DNA of 64,000 nucleotides from Candidatus Uhrbacteria bacterium (GCA_018499965.2 JAHBAS020000024.1:1-64000); one strand, 5' to 3'. Positions 10,032 through 20,407 are shown, counted from the first letter of the stretch. Notes: generated from the letters alone by a model not told the origin. Program-made: numbers and translations.

Positions 10032-10109
10032 AAAACCTCCTTCGACAGCGGCGCGAGCGTAGCAATAATTATGAAGAAAATCAAGATACGGCGCTCGGAA
10101 AAACGTAAA

Positions 10110-10137
10110 GCGACCATCCCCGATTGGGAATGGTCGC
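10110..10137 (-). terminator. Hairpin terminator downstream of the 275-aa CDS
   Basis: GCGACCATTCCC aatc GGGGATGGTCGC then TTTACGTTTTT on the minus strand. Confidence 0.6.
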
Positions 10138-10160
10138 CGAATGACGTGCCAATGAGCAAA

Positions 10161-10958
10161 TCAGTCCCTCAACTTGCGAAACACATGCATCGTATCCGAG
10201 CTGCCACGCTTATAAGGCAATGGCCAAAGCAAGGAGCCAGTATCCGTCGGATCCCCAAAAACAGGACCGTTAGGATCGCCGAGCTTAGCCATCGCATACT
10301 TTGCCCGAACGTAGAGGTCGATGTATCGATTGAGCAACGAACCCTCCACGGAAACGTTGTAGCATTGGCTGTACAGATGCAGATTACGCTGAAGCCCAAA
10401 ACCACCCGCGGGGTAGCGATCAACGAGCTCCTGATCCGTTTCCACGGTCTGGAAGTATTCCGCGAGCGCCTTTGATGATTCCTCGAAATCGTCTCCGTTC
10501 GGACTGATTGCCGCAACATGCTGAAACCGTTCATCGCGATGCATATTCGCCGCAAGACCAAACCGCTCCGTACAAATGAAGTATCCACCCAGATTCAATC
10601 GATGACACCCTACATCCATACCAGCAGACGCGTTCATCAAGACAACGATGTCCAAAGGAACCTTGGGATCGTACCGCAAGGCATCCGCATGAACGAATTC
10701 AAGGTCTGGACGAAGAGCGAACGTAGCCACGACATCCGGATCACAGTCCACGTAGATCACGCGCGCCTCTGGAAACACCAAGGATGGTGCGATGTCCGTA
10801 TGGCAACACGGATGATAGATCACCGAGTGACAATCACCGAACTTTTCAGAAAAAAGCCGGAGCTGCTCCGCGTGATGCTGCGCAGGAACGAGATCAACGA
10901 TCCGCTCCTGCTGCTGAATGACTCCGTCTTGTTGAGATGCTGATTGAGAAATGTGCAT
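10161..10958 (-). CDS. Hypothetical Rossmann-like protein, possibly SAM-binding
   Basis: Rossmann-like ARVIYVDCDPDVVATFALRPDLEFVHADALRYDP; MHISQ start used. Confidence 0.5.
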   Translation of the reverse strand: MHISQSASQQDGVIQQQERIVDLVPAQHHAEQLRLFSEKFGDCHSVIYHPCCHTDIAPSLVFPEARVIYVDCDPDVVATFALRPDLEFVHADALRYDPKVPLDIVVLMNASAGMDVGCHRLNLGGYFICTERFGLAANMHRDERFQHVAAISPNGDDFEESSKALAEYFQTVETDQELVDRYPAGGFGLQRNLHLYSQCYNVSVEGSLLNRYIDLYVRAKYAMAKLGDPNGPVFGDPTDTGSLLWPLPYKRGSSDTMHVFRKLRD

Positions 10959-11021
10959 AACCAAAAACCTCCTGATTAGGATATTCAAGCATAGAAAAGA
11001 AAAGGGGTCAACGCTCTTGGA

Positions 11022-11208
11022 GGAACCCCTAAATCCCCTTATCAGGGGACTTGAGCGCGGTACTAAGTAGGTATCAGATCATGATTCTTAAAAAGAAGTT
11101 CCCCTCCTTTCGGCTTGCCGAAGGGAGGGGTTAGGGGTGGGTTTTGGGATCGGCACGATGCATTCAGCATCGCGCCAAAGTCCCCTGATAAGGGGATTTA
11201 GGGGTTCC
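11022..11208. mobile_element. MITE-like element with perfect 30-bp TIRs and a nested palindrome
   Basis: TIR GGAACCCCTAAATCCCCTTATCAGGGGACT at 11022-11051 and its exact reverse complement at 11179-11208; nested CCCCTCCTTTCGG...CCGAAGGGAGGGG at 11101-11130. Confidence 0.8.
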
Positions 11209-11210
11209 TT

Positions 11211-13064
11211 CTACTGTCCAATCACGGCTTTAATGCGTCGAACGCCTGCGGATGAGGCTTCTTCTTTTTGGATCTTGAATGATCCGAGCTCTCCGGTATG
11301 CGCGGCATGAGGACCGCCGCAAATTTCTTTACTAAACCAATCCGCATCTTCACCCACCTGATATACGCTCAAACTTGGAAGGTTTTCGTACTTCTCTTTG
11401 AAGAATCCGAGCGCGCCCGAAGCTTCCGCATCTTTGACGCTCATATGCTGACAATTGATCGGAAGATCGCGCTTAATCGCCTCATTCACCAAGTTTTCCA
11501 CTTCTGTGATCTGCTCCGGCGTCATTTTTTCCGGATGCGAAAAATCGAAACGCAAACGTTCCGGAGTGATGTTCGATCCTTTTTGTTGGACATGCGGACC
11601 TAAAACTTTTCGCAATGCCGCGTGAAGCAAGTGCGTGGCCGTATGCAAACGAGCGCTCTCCGCCGAATCATCCTGCAATCCCCCTTTGAACATACCTGCG
11701 GATGCGGTACGTGACAGCTCCTGATGCTTTTCGAACTCAGCCTTAAAAGCATCATGATCAACCACGCCTCCGCGTTCACGGACGATTTCTTCCGTGAGTT
11801 CAAGCGGGAATCCGTACGTAGAATACAGCATGAACGCCTGTTCGCTCGTCATCGCGCCCTTTTCCAAAATCTTCTCAAGCTCTTTGACGCCGTTCGCGAC
11901 CGTCTTGCTGAATTTTTCCTCTTCTTTGACGAATTCCGCAATAATTTCCAAACGCTTCGCCTCAAGTTCATGATAATGCTCACCGAATTGACCGATGACC
12001 ACGTTGGCGATCTGATCACAGAACCGCGTCGAGATTCCGATACGGAGACCTTCGCGAATCGCACGACGGATCAAGCGACGGATCACATAACCCTGTTGGA
12101 CATTCGATGGAACAATGCCATCCGCGATCGCAAACGTCGCGGAACGGATATGATCCGCAATGATACGCATGGAACGATCCACGGATGCATCCGATCCATA
12201 CGTTTTATCGCACAACGATTCAATGCCACGGAACATCACCTGGAACACATCGAGATCGTACACGGTTGAAAACCCGTTCAAGACCGCAGCCGTACGCTCC
12301 AATCCCATGCCCGTATCCACGTTTTGCTTTGGAAGGACTTCAAGCGAACCACCTTCTTCCATGCGGTTGAATTGCATGAAAACGTTGTTCCAAATTTCTA
12401 CGAAACGTCCACAATCGCAGTTCGGATGACAAACCGGACCGAAAGCCGGGGTATGCGGAAGGCCGGTATCGTAAAAAATTTCCGTATCCGGTCCACACAA
12501 TCCCTTCGCCATCGCCCCAGGCCACCAATTCTTCGCTTTTGGATACGTGTAAATTCGAGGACCATCGCCATGCGCCGGTTCATCCTTTTCCGCAACGCCG
12601 ACATCCGCGACAACGCCTTTGACTTCATACTGCGCCCGCCAAATCCCGATGGACGTTTCATCACGAGGCGCGTCATCATCCCCTTCGAACACCGTCACGT
12701 AAATTTTCTTCGGATCGATCCCAAGCCAACGGCTGGACGTCAAAAACTCGAATGACCATGCGATGGATTCTTCCTTGAAATAGTCGCCGAGCGACCAGTT
12801 GCCAAGCATTTCAAAAAACGTCAGATGGCGATTGTCGCCGACTTCGTCGATGTCACCCGTGCGCAAACACTTTTGCGCATCCGCCAACCGCGTCCCCATG
12901 GGATGCGTCTCACCCTTCAGGTACGGCACCAAGGGCTGCATGCCAGCCGTGTTAAAAAGCACGCTCGGATCGTTTTCCGGCAATAACGAAGCCGAAGGGA
13001 TAATGGCATGTCCCTTTTCGGTAAAAAAATCGAGAAATTTCTGGCGAAGTTCGTGTATGGTCAT
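11211..13064 (-). CDS. alaS: Alanyl-tRNA synthetase, short form without C-Ala domain
   Basis: MTIHELRQKFLDFFTEKGHAIIPSASLLPENDPSVLFNTAGMQPLVPYL; editing HxxxH (HTATHLLH) and CxxxH (CGGPH). Confidence 0.97.
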   Translation of the reverse strand: MTIHELRQKFLDFFTEKGHAIIPSASLLPENDPSVLFNTAGMQPLVPYLKGETHPMGTRLADAQKCLRTGDIDEVGDNRHLTFFEMLGNWSLGDYFKEESIAWSFEFLTSSRWLGIDPKKIYVTVFEGDDDAPRDETSIGIWRAQYEVKGVVADVGVAEKDEPAHGDGPRIYTYPKAKNWWPGAMAKGLCGPDTEIFYDTGLPHTPAFGPVCHPNCDCGRFVEIWNNVFMQFNRMEEGGSLEVLPKQNVDTGMGLERTAAVLNGFSTVYDLDVFQVMFRGIESLCDKTYGSDASVDRSMRIIADHIRSATFAIADGIVPSNVQQGYVIRRLIRRAIREGLRIGISTRFCDQIANVVIGQFGEHYHELEAKRLEIIAEFVKEEEKFSKTVANGVKELEKILEKGAMTSEQAFMLYSTYGFPLELTEEIVRERGGVVDHDAFKAEFEKHQELSRTASAGMFKGGLQDDSAESARLHTATHLLHAALRKVLGPHVQQKGSNITPERLRFDFSHPEKMTPEQITEVENLVNEAIKRDLPINCQHMSVKDAEASGALGFFKEKYENLPSLSVYQVGEDADWFSKEICGGPHAAHTGELGSFKIQKEEASSAGVRRIKAVIGQ

Positions 13065-13087
13065 AAGACGGGTCCGTAGATCTAAAC

Positions 13088-13837
13088 TTAAGCCTCTTCG
13101 GCTTCTAGCTGTTTTTGAGCCAATACACGATACAATAATTCTGCCTGGTTTGCATAGACACGAAGGAATCCTCCGTCAATTTCCAGGTTATCCTGCATCT
13201 TTGTCGGTAAAAGTAAAAACGCCTTTGCATCCATATCCTTTCGTGAAGATGGGATGACTAAGACATTCCGACCTTGTTCATCACGAACAAAATGATGCGA
13301 TCGATCACGCAAATGGACTTCGAGAAGATCCTTATTCGAAATAGAGATCGCCACATTCGGATCAACGAGGAATTCTTTAAGCGTCCGGAGCTTCGTCAAG
13401 GAAACGAAACGAATCGCCCCATGTTCCGAACGTACGAGCGCCGCAGCGCTCGCGGCGATAGATCGGAATAATTCTTTTCGTAAATGCTGCTCTGCATCAA
13501 TGGATCCGGCAGTTTGATTCGCAAGCTTCTTCAAAGCTTCAATTTGACGATTCACGGCACCGATATATTCATACGATTCCACCAGCTCCCGCTTTGTCCG
13601 ATCTAAATTCGTCACAACCTCTACATGCTCTTGGTTTTTATGATCAACCAAGCGTTCATACAAACCGAATATCGCAAGACCGGTCAATCCAAAAAAGAAA
13701 ATGAGAACCTCTTCAACGTGATCTTCCGAAATGCCAAAAAAATCATGACGAATAAGAGAAGGAGAAAGCACTGCGAGCACGAAAAGGAGAAGGTATAACA
13801 AAGAAATCCATTCAAGCCTGGGAGGACGACGTGCCAT
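13088..13837 (-). CDS. Conserved hypothetical with two N-terminal TM helices, coiled coil and GAF-like region
   Basis: Hydrophobic N-terminus, then coiled coil, then a soluble alpha/beta domain. Confidence 0.5.
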   Translation of the reverse strand: MARRPPRLEWISLLYLLLFVLAVLSPSLIRHDFFGISEDHVEEVLIFFFGLTGLAIFGLYERLVDHKNQEHVEVVTNLDRTKRELVESYEYIGAVNRQIEALKKLANQTAGSIDAEQHLRKELFRSIAASAAALVRSEHGAIRFVSLTKLRTLKEFLVDPNVAISISNKDLLEVHLRDRSHHFVRDEQGRNVLVIPSSRKDMDAKAFLLLPTKMQDNLEIDGGFLRVYANQAELLYRVLAQKQLEAEEA

Positions 13838-13895
13838 AGTTAAAAACTATACCCGAAAAGAAGATCAGGGTCCAGCGCTCACATGAGCACAAATC

Positions 13896-14966
13896 TCAAC
13901 GAATAACGCCTCCACCGAGACACTCCTGCCCTTTATAAAAAACAGCAGATTGGCCCGGAGCAAGGGCAAAAACGGGCTTTTTAAAGATCAGACGGCAGGT
14001 AGATGCGGTCGCCGTAACAATTTCAACCGGCGTCGCTTCCTGACGATAGCGCACAGCGACCGAAACCCCTCGGGCATCGGCTTTCAGCGAATCCGCGATC
14101 CAATGGATTCCGCCCACATTCGCTCCCGACGCGTACAGAGCCGGATGATCATGCCCAGCAACCACGATGAGGAGATCCTTCTTTTCGTCTTTCGCTGCAG
14201 CATACCATGGTCCGCCTGGAATTCGAACGCGAAAACCGTGACGTTGTCCGATCGTAACCGCATCCAGTCCGTCATGCGAACCGATCACTACGCCGTCCTG
14301 GTTTACCACCTCTCCCGGCCTCGAGGGAATGCGCGAACGCAAAAAATCCTTCATAGGAAGTTTTCCCACAAAGCAAATACCCATACTTTCTTTCCGCTCT
14401 GCCGTCGGAAGCTTAAAAGATCGTGCGAGCGTACGGACATCCGATTTCACGAGATCACCGATAGGAAACAACGTTTTCCGCAAAGCGCCCTGACGGATGC
14501 GATGCAAAAAGTAACTCTGATCTTTTTCCGGATCTTTTCCGCGCAAGAGATGTGCGATGCCGTCACGGTCTACGCGACAACGGGCATAATGACCCGTCGC
14601 GATATAATCCGCCTTTAACCGCTTTGCCGCCTCAAAAAATACCCCGAACTTAATCTCCTGATTGCACAGCACATCTGGATTCGGAGTTCGTCCCTCACGA
14701 TATTCCGCGAACATCTTATCGATGACTTTTGCACGATAGAGATCTTCAAAATCAAACGTGATGAGTGGGATATCCAATGCTGCCGCAACGCGCATCGCAT
14801 CCCGTCGATCCCCTCGCCACGAACACTCCCCTGTCCACGCATCCTTGGAATCCGACCAATTCTTAATGAAACCGCCGATCACCCGATACCCCTTCTTCAA
14901 CAACAAAGCGGCGCTGACACTTGAGTCAACGCCTCCGCTCATGCCGACGAGAACGGTTTTAGCCAT
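13896..14966 (-). CDS. mnmA: tRNA-specific 2-thiouridylase MnmA
   Basis: MAKTVLVGMSGGVDSSVSAALLLKKGY; GHYAR; GICFVG; GQRHG. Confidence 0.96.
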   Translation of the reverse strand: MAKTVLVGMSGGVDSSVSAALLLKKGYRVIGGFIKNWSDSKDAWTGECSWRGDRRDAMRVAAALDIPLITFDFEDLYRAKVIDKMFAEYREGRTPNPDVLCNQEIKFGVFFEAAKRLKADYIATGHYARCRVDRDGIAHLLRGKDPEKDQSYFLHRIRQGALRKTLFPIGDLVKSDVRTLARSFKLPTAERKESMGICFVGKLPMKDFLRSRIPSRPGEVVNQDGVVIGSHDGLDAVTIGQRHGFRVRIPGGPWYAAAKDEKKDLLIVVAGHDHPALYASGANVGGIHWIADSLKADARGVSVAVRYRQEATPVEIVTATASTCRLIFKKPVFALAPGQSAVFYKGQECLGGGVIR

Positions 14967-15014
14967 GGAAATAGTCGATCCGTTGATTGAGAACAACGAC
15001 TCCCAATCAACCGT

Positions 15015-16238
15015 CTACATGCCCGAATGCATCGCGAATCGCGTGTAGTAATCCAAATACCCCGAGCCTTTCACGGCCTTATGCGGGGTCAGAATCGCAT
15101 CCGCATGCGCCTCTTGATACCGTATTAAGGCGGCTTTCGTCAATGCGCCAAAAAGCGCCGTCTCTTTTCCCGGAGATCCCGGTCCGCTGGCGGCGATAAG
15201 AAAACCATGCGTATTGAGGTATTTTTGCAAATCCTTCACATCTTCTCCTTTATCGCCCAAACTCCGATTTTTCGGTAAAGACACCGTTGACGTCGATGCT
15301 TTCCAATCAAATCCGCTCCATGCCCAACGCATGAGCATGAGAGAATCGTCGATCGACGTTTTACGGACATCCGCGCCAAGAACCACGGCGACGAGCTCTT
15401 TTTCCGGCTCGCCCTTTGGATACGCACGTACAACGAAGTTATATTTCGCTTCATTGATGAATCCCGTTTTCCCCGCCGTAATCACCAAATCTTTCTGGCT
15501 GAACAGAAGGTCGTTTGTGCTCTTGATCGTCTTTTTTACTACCGGCTTTTTGATGGCAAACGTATACGTTGCGAGTGACATCGCTTTGGCAGCCTCAGGG
15601 TCCTCTGCCGTTTCTGCGATAAGAACTGCCGTATCGTATGCAGAAAGCGTATTCTTTTCATTCATGCCCGATGCGTCATGATACGACGATTGGACCAAAC
15701 CCAGATTCGCCGCCTCCTGATTCATGAGCGCGATGAATGCTGATTTGCCAGCTTTTGGAGCAAATAATCGACCTAAAGCCTCCGCTGCATTGTTCGCTGA
15801 TCCAATCAATGCAGAATAGAGGATGTCACGAAACGTCATCACGCTCCCAGATGAAACCTGAAGACGTCCTCCGCCGACTTCATCCGCCTTGAGAATCGCC
15901 GCATTCCCCTCCCACTTCGTTGGTGTGGTCGTAAATACATGCGACGTCATGAGCTTAGTCAAACTCGCTGCAGTCCACGTTTTTGCCGGTTCATGAGCAT
16001 AGAGAATTTTTCCGCTTGCCGTATCAACCAAAATCGCAGATGCGATATCCGTTGTGACAATCGGTTCCGCGACTCGCTCTTCGCGTTCAAAAGGGATCGC
16101 AATGCCCGCCGCTTGCGTTCCAAGAGGCATAACGAGGCACACCAATGCAACCACGCCCCTAGCGCACCAAGACCAAAACAGCTGCCGCGAGGATGAGGCG
16201 GTAAATCGCAAAGGATTTGAATGAATGCGTTTCAACAT
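15015..16238 (-). CDS. D-alanyl-D-alanine carboxypeptidase (peptidase S11) with C-terminal peptidoglycan-binding repeat
   Basis: SxxK (ASLTKLM), SAN (IGSANNAAEAL), KTG (AGKTGFI); PG_binding_1-like LGDKGEDVKDLQKYLNTHGF. Confidence 0.9.
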   Translation of the reverse strand: MLKRIHSNPLRFTASSSRQLFWSWCARGVVALVCLVMPLGTQAAGIAIPFEREERVAEPIVTTDIASAILVDTASGKILYAHEPAKTWTAASLTKLMTSHVFTTTPTKWEGNAAILKADEVGGGRLQVSSGSVMTFRDILYSALIGSANNAAEALGRLFAPKAGKSAFIALMNQEAANLGLVQSSYHDASGMNEKNTLSAYDTAVLIAETAEDPEAAKAMSLATYTFAIKKPVVKKTIKSTNDLLFSQKDLVITAGKTGFINEAKYNFVVRAYPKGEPEKELVAVVLGADVRKTSIDDSLMLMRWAWSGFDWKASTSTVSLPKNRSLGDKGEDVKDLQKYLNTHGFLIAASGPGSPGKETALFGALTKAALIRYQEAHADAILTPHKAVKGSGYLDYYTRFAMHSGM

Positions 16239-16959
16239 AGGTTCGCAAAAAACGAATAGCCCACACACCTGCAATCGTCGCACTCGCGAAGCCGACGGCA
16301 AGAGAGAGGAATGACGCATCTCCAGCTCCATCTTTCACGAGCTTGAGAATGCCGTACGATGCTGCAGCGCCAACCGTCGGAATGCTTACGAGAAACGAAA
16401 AACGGACAGCAGTCTTTCGATCCAATCCAGAGAATAACCCGCCAGTTGCCGTAATGCCAGACCGAGAGGTTCCAGGGAAGAACGCAAGCATTTGCGAAAA
16501 TCCCACTACCATCGCCTGCGTCCACGTCATGGTTTGCACGGATGTAACAGATCGCGCTCGCTTGGCTGCATACACATCAGCAATCCACAGGATAATGCCC
16601 CAAAACGCCAAGCCGAACGCCACCCATACCGGAGATCGAAACGCCGCTTCAATCACGTCTCCAAAAAAGAACCCGAAAGCCAAACCTGGAACAGCCGCGC
16701 TGACAATCATCCACGATTCACGTTGCGTAGTTTTTTCCGGTTTAACGAACGTCCCGTGAAGCAACCTCCAAATATCCAAACGAAAAACCCACAAGAGAGC
16801 GAGTAAGGTTCCACCATGGAGCATCACGTCAAAAGCAACACCTTGGTCGCGCCACCCAAAAAGCACCGGCACGAGGATTAAATGCCCGCTTGATGAGACC
16901 GGGAAAAATTCCGTAACCCCTTGTACAACGCCGAGGATGGCGGACTGAATGAGAGACAT
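16159..16959 (-). CDS. uppP: Undecaprenyl-diphosphatase
   Basis: LGVVQGVTEFFPVSSSGHLIL; PGTSRSGITATGGLFSGL. Confidence 0.96.
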   Translation of the reverse strand: MSLIQSAILGVVQGVTEFFPVSSSGHLILVPVLFGWRDQGVAFDVMLHGGTLLALLWVFRLDIWRLLHGTFVKPEKTTQRESWMIVSAAVPGLAFGFFFGDVIEAAFRSPVWVAFGLAFWGIILWIADVYAAKRARSVTSVQTMTWTQAMVVGFSQMLAFFPGTSRSGITATGGLFSGLDRKTAVRFSFLVSIPTVGAAASYGILKLVKDGAGDASFLSLAVGFASATIAGVWAIRFLRTYVETHSFKSFAIYRLILAAAVLVLVR

Positions 16960-16976
16960 GATGAAAACGATTTAAA

Positions 16977-17663
16977 TTAAATATCGAAGTTTTGAATCGT
17001 GTCACGGCACCAATTGGCGATTTCACCCATCAACGCCGCATCGCCATCAATCATTTTCATCGCATGACCCGCTAATTTAAGCCGATGATAAACTTTTACG
17101 TCCACTTCCAATTGATCCATAAGCGTATTCGCGGCATTCGCGCTCTCGTCGTCATCACCAGCCGAAGCCGTCATCCATACGCTCTGATGTGGGGCGACGT
17201 ATCGCACAATATCATCCGTTCGAACGCCATGGTAATTCAAACCAGGACTTAAAAGCACCGCGCCAGGAAGCGTCGGATACTCCGTAAGGAAACGCAAAGC
17301 AAGGTTCGCGCCAATCGAAGCGCCGATAACAACAATTTGTTCCCGATCAATGCCGCGACGACGAATCCACTCGTACGCTCCGCGCACATCTTCCATGGAA
17401 GAGAGATGTTCTTCATCCGAAAACGCCCGAGCATCAAGCGGCGCGCGTCCATTAGCATGAATCGATTCCCCATGTCCACGAAGATCAATCGCAAGCGATG
17501 CGATACCGCGTTTTGCAAGGATCATCTGAAATGCTCCCCACGACTCTTTCGTCGCCGGCATAGAATGCAGCAAAATCGCGCCGCCAATCGTCGTTGGCGT
17601 GGAAACCCAGTGACCAACGATATCGACATCATCACTCGTAGTGAATTGAATGCGTTCTGGCAT
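16977..17663 (-). CDS. Alpha/beta hydrolase
   Basis: GASIGANLAL nucleophile elbow; HGxxxS-like DLRGHGES. Confidence 0.85.
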   Translation of the reverse strand: MPERIQFTTSDDVDIVGHWVSTPTTIGGAILLHSMPATKESWGAFQMILAKRGIASLAIDLRGHGESIHANGRAPLDARAFSDEEHLSSMEDVRGAYEWIRRRGIDREQIVVIGASIGANLALRFLTEYPTLPGAVLLSPGLNYHGVRTDDIVRYVAPHQSVWMTASAGDDDESANAANTLMDQLEVDVKVYHRLKLAGHAMKMIDGDAALMGEIANWCRDTIQNFDI

Positions 17664-17674
17664 ACGAAGAGAGG

Positions 17675-20389
17675 TTAAGAATCAAACGTGATGCGTTGAC
17701 CCGGCTGAACGCGCATCCCGCCCTTAATCAGCGTTGGACGGTTCGGTACCGGAGGAGGCGATACTGGACGTTGACCGCGAAACACCGTTGCGGAACCGGA
17801 TGGCGTATCTTCTTTATCATCCCCTGCGGAAACAGAATTGTCGAGCGCGTGCCGTTCCGGAGGAATAATCCGTATCGACGGAGGCGCTGCCGCAGGATGC
17901 TTCGGAGGAAGAACCGGTGCCGGTCGTGGCGCAGGAGGGGTAGGCGGACGAGAAGGTACTACAGGAGGAGCAGGCGGCACGGATCGTGGCACGCTCGAAG
18001 CAGACGTCGGTGATGGCGCCATTGACCGTGGCGGGATAGCAGCAGATAACGAAGACGGTCGTGGCGATACAGAACCGGGCGTAGCCATAACAGGCCTTGC
18101 CGAAGAAATCGGCGTCGGAAGCGTCGCTCGAGCATCTTCACGATCAACATGCGCAAAATGACGCTCCAAGGAATCCCGTCGCTTCTCTTCCGGACGCGGA
18201 CGATCACGGTGCTTACGTTTGCGCTTATGCCGCTCTTCTTCCGTTTCACGATGTTCCATCGTTTGACGCTCCGGCTGATTCTCACCTTCCTGACGCGTCC
18301 CCACGTCCCCAGACGGAGGCGATGGGGTCAACGTTGCAGGACGCGGCATCGATGCCGCAGGAGACAGTGTCTTTGGCGGATTCGCAACGCTGCGACGTGT
18401 ATCAACCGCAACTCCACGCTGTTCGGCGATATCCGAAAGCAACGGCGAAACTTCCTCATCGCTTTCATCTTCTTTTTCCGCAATTTCCGCAAACCGCGAT
18501 GGATCCTCTACGACGATACGTGGACGATTCGGCTCTGGAGGCGTTGCCTTTTTTCGAATCGCTACAGAACCGCCTTCTTCAATAGCGCGCATCGCTGCGG
18601 CCAATGAGTCCGATTTTACATGTGCTTGCGACGGATCCGGTGGCGCCTCTTCCAACGCAACGCCCTCCGGTGGACGACCGCTTACTGCCGCTTTCATGAC
18701 CTTGCCTTTCACCTTCTGTTCATCGCGAATCAACGGCAAACACTCGGAACAGTACATTGGTCGCGTTGGATCCAATTGGATTGGCATTTCCCATACGGCA
18801 CCGCATCGCGAACACGTATGTTTGAATTTCGGTTTTTCTTTCTTCTTCGCCGGTTGCGACTTCTGGATTGCCGCTAAACGGTCCGGTGAAAAACGAAGGT
18901 ATTCCGCAGGGCCGCCGTGCTCCTGATCGTTCTCCTCCCCTTCATGCTCGCGCTTCGCTTCCAATTCTTCTTCAGACTCAATTTTCGGATATTGCAATGC
19001 CGTTTTCGCACCATCCTCTCCCTGCTCCTTATCCGGATCCTCTCCATTCACCAAAAACGTCGGGGACGCAGACGCCGAAGATCCGGATTCCATGCCGCTC
19101 CATTTCAATACCTTGTCTTCGATTTCCTGACGAGGCATGGCATAGCGTTCACGGGAAACCGCAATCACCTTTTCCATGCTCGCGGTGCGTTGGGCGATCG
19201 GGGGAAGCGTGGACGCGCTGAACGGTTCGGTTGAAACGCCATCCACCATCAACTTGAGATATATGCCGTACTTCGGAAGGCTCGTGAGATCCTCAGGAAT
19301 GAACGCCGGAGCGAATTCCTTTTCCATGTACAACGCATCCGGCGAACCCACACGGAACGTGAGAATGGATCCGATGTTACCGAACACGGCATCGCGAACC
19401 GTCTCATCAAGCTGTTCAATGTACTGGTGAGCCAAAATCAACGCCAAACGATACTTTCGAGCTTCGGACAAGATGTTCGCAAAGCTCGGCGTGGCGAAGT
19501 TTTGGAACTCGTCGACATACAGGAAGAAATCTTTTCGATCCGCCTCCGGCATATCCACGCGTTCCATGGCCGCCAACTGAAGTTTCGTGATGATCAATCC
19601 ACCTAACAAACGCATGTTATCTTCACCGATACGACCCTTCGAAAGGTTCACGATGAAAATCTTGCGATCATCCATAATCCGACGCGGATTGATCGTGGAT
19701 TTGACCTGCGCCAAAATATTTCGAATCACGCTTGCGCTCAAAAACTGCCCGACTTTGTTCTGCACCGGAGCCACGGCTTCCGTCGCATACTTTTCAGACC
19801 AAGAGGAGAACTCCGCCACCCAGAACGTCTTCACGATCGGATCCCGGATTTTCTCAATGACGCGCTGACGGTAATCCTTATCCACCAACAACCGGTTGAT
19901 GCCCAAAAGCGTAGCGCCTGGGAAATCAAGCAAGGCCAACACGCAGTTGAGCAAAATATATTCCATGCGGGGACTCCACACGTCCGGCCAAATCTTCTTG
20001 AACACGCCCATGAGTCCGGAGCCGACCAAATGTTTCTGCTCATCGCCGATGGTTTCAAGGATATTGAATCCGATCGGGAAATCCAAATCCGCCGGATTGA
20101 AGTACACCACGTCATTGATACGCCAGCTCGGGATGAAATCCAAAATCTTTTCCGCCGTATCGCCGTGCGGATCGATGTACGCGCATCCATGCCCAGCATA
20201 GATGTCGGACAAGATCATGTTTTCGAGCAACGTCGTCTTGCCCATACCCGTTTTTCCAAGGACGTACATGTGACGACGCCGATCGTCTAACTTAATCCCG
20301 AATCTCCGCTGTTGATTACGAAAATTCGTTTGCGCGAACAGCGTAATGCCATTTGGATCGATATTCAATTCGGAATTGGGTTGGGACAT
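17675..20389 (-). CDS. VirD4/TraG/HerA-like ATPase with zinc ribbon and Pro-rich C-terminus
   Basis: Walker A GKTGMGKTTLLENM; Walker B FFLYVDEFQNF; CSRCGAVW...YCSEC; low-complexity tail. Confidence 0.85.
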   Translation of the reverse strand: MSQPNSELNIDPNGITLFAQTNFRNQQRRFGIKLDDRRRHMYVLGKTGMGKTTLLENMILSDIYAGHGCAYIDPHGDTAEKILDFIPSWRINDVVYFNPADLDFPIGFNILETIGDEQKHLVGSGLMGVFKKIWPDVWSPRMEYILLNCVLALLDFPGATLLGINRLLVDKDYRQRVIEKIRDPIVKTFWVAEFSSWSEKYATEAVAPVQNKVGQFLSASVIRNILAQVKSTINPRRIMDDRKIFIVNLSKGRIGEDNMRLLGGLIITKLQLAAMERVDMPEADRKDFFLYVDEFQNFATPSFANILSEARKYRLALILAHQYIEQLDETVRDAVFGNIGSILTFRVGSPDALYMEKEFAPAFIPEDLTSLPKYGIYLKLMVDGVSTEPFSASTLPPIAQRTASMEKVIAVSRERYAMPRQEIEDKVLKWSGMESGSSASASPTFLVNGEDPDKEQGEDGAKTALQYPKIESEEELEAKREHEGEENDQEHGGPAEYLRFSPDRLAAIQKSQPAKKKEKPKFKHTCSRCGAVWEMPIQLDPTRPMYCSECLPLIRDEQKVKGKVMKAAVSGRPPEGVALEEAPPDPSQAHVKSDSLAAAMRAIEEGGSVAIRKKATPPEPNRPRIVVEDPSRFAEIAEKEDESDEEVSPLLSDIAEQRGVAVDTRRSVANPPKTLSPAASMPRPATLTPSPPSGDVGTRQEGENQPERQTMEHRETEEERHKRKRKHRDRPRPEEKRRDSLERHFAHVDREDARATLPTPISSARPVMATPGSVSPRPSSLSAAIPPRSMAPSPTSASSVPRSVPPAPPVVPSRPPTPPAPRPAPVLPPKHPAAAPPSIRIIPPERHALDNSVSAGDDKEDTPSGSATVFRGQRPVSPPPVPNRPTLIKGGMRVQPGQRITFDS

Positions 20390-20407
20390 GGGAGGAATGG
20401 TACGGAA

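Noticed and set aside
9883-10065. 60-aa minus ORF MLRSRRCRRRFYDPEK...
   Set aside because: Out of frame with the strong Shine-Dalgarno; the 32-aa ORF at 9933-10031 is the better candidate.
11022-11208. Autonomous insertion sequence
   Set aside because: No ORF for a transposase between the TIRs; only a non-autonomous element is supported.
17696-18607. Arg-rich plus-strand ORFs opposite the VirD4-like ATPase tail
   Set aside because: Antisense translation of a low-complexity Pro/Arg coding sequence.
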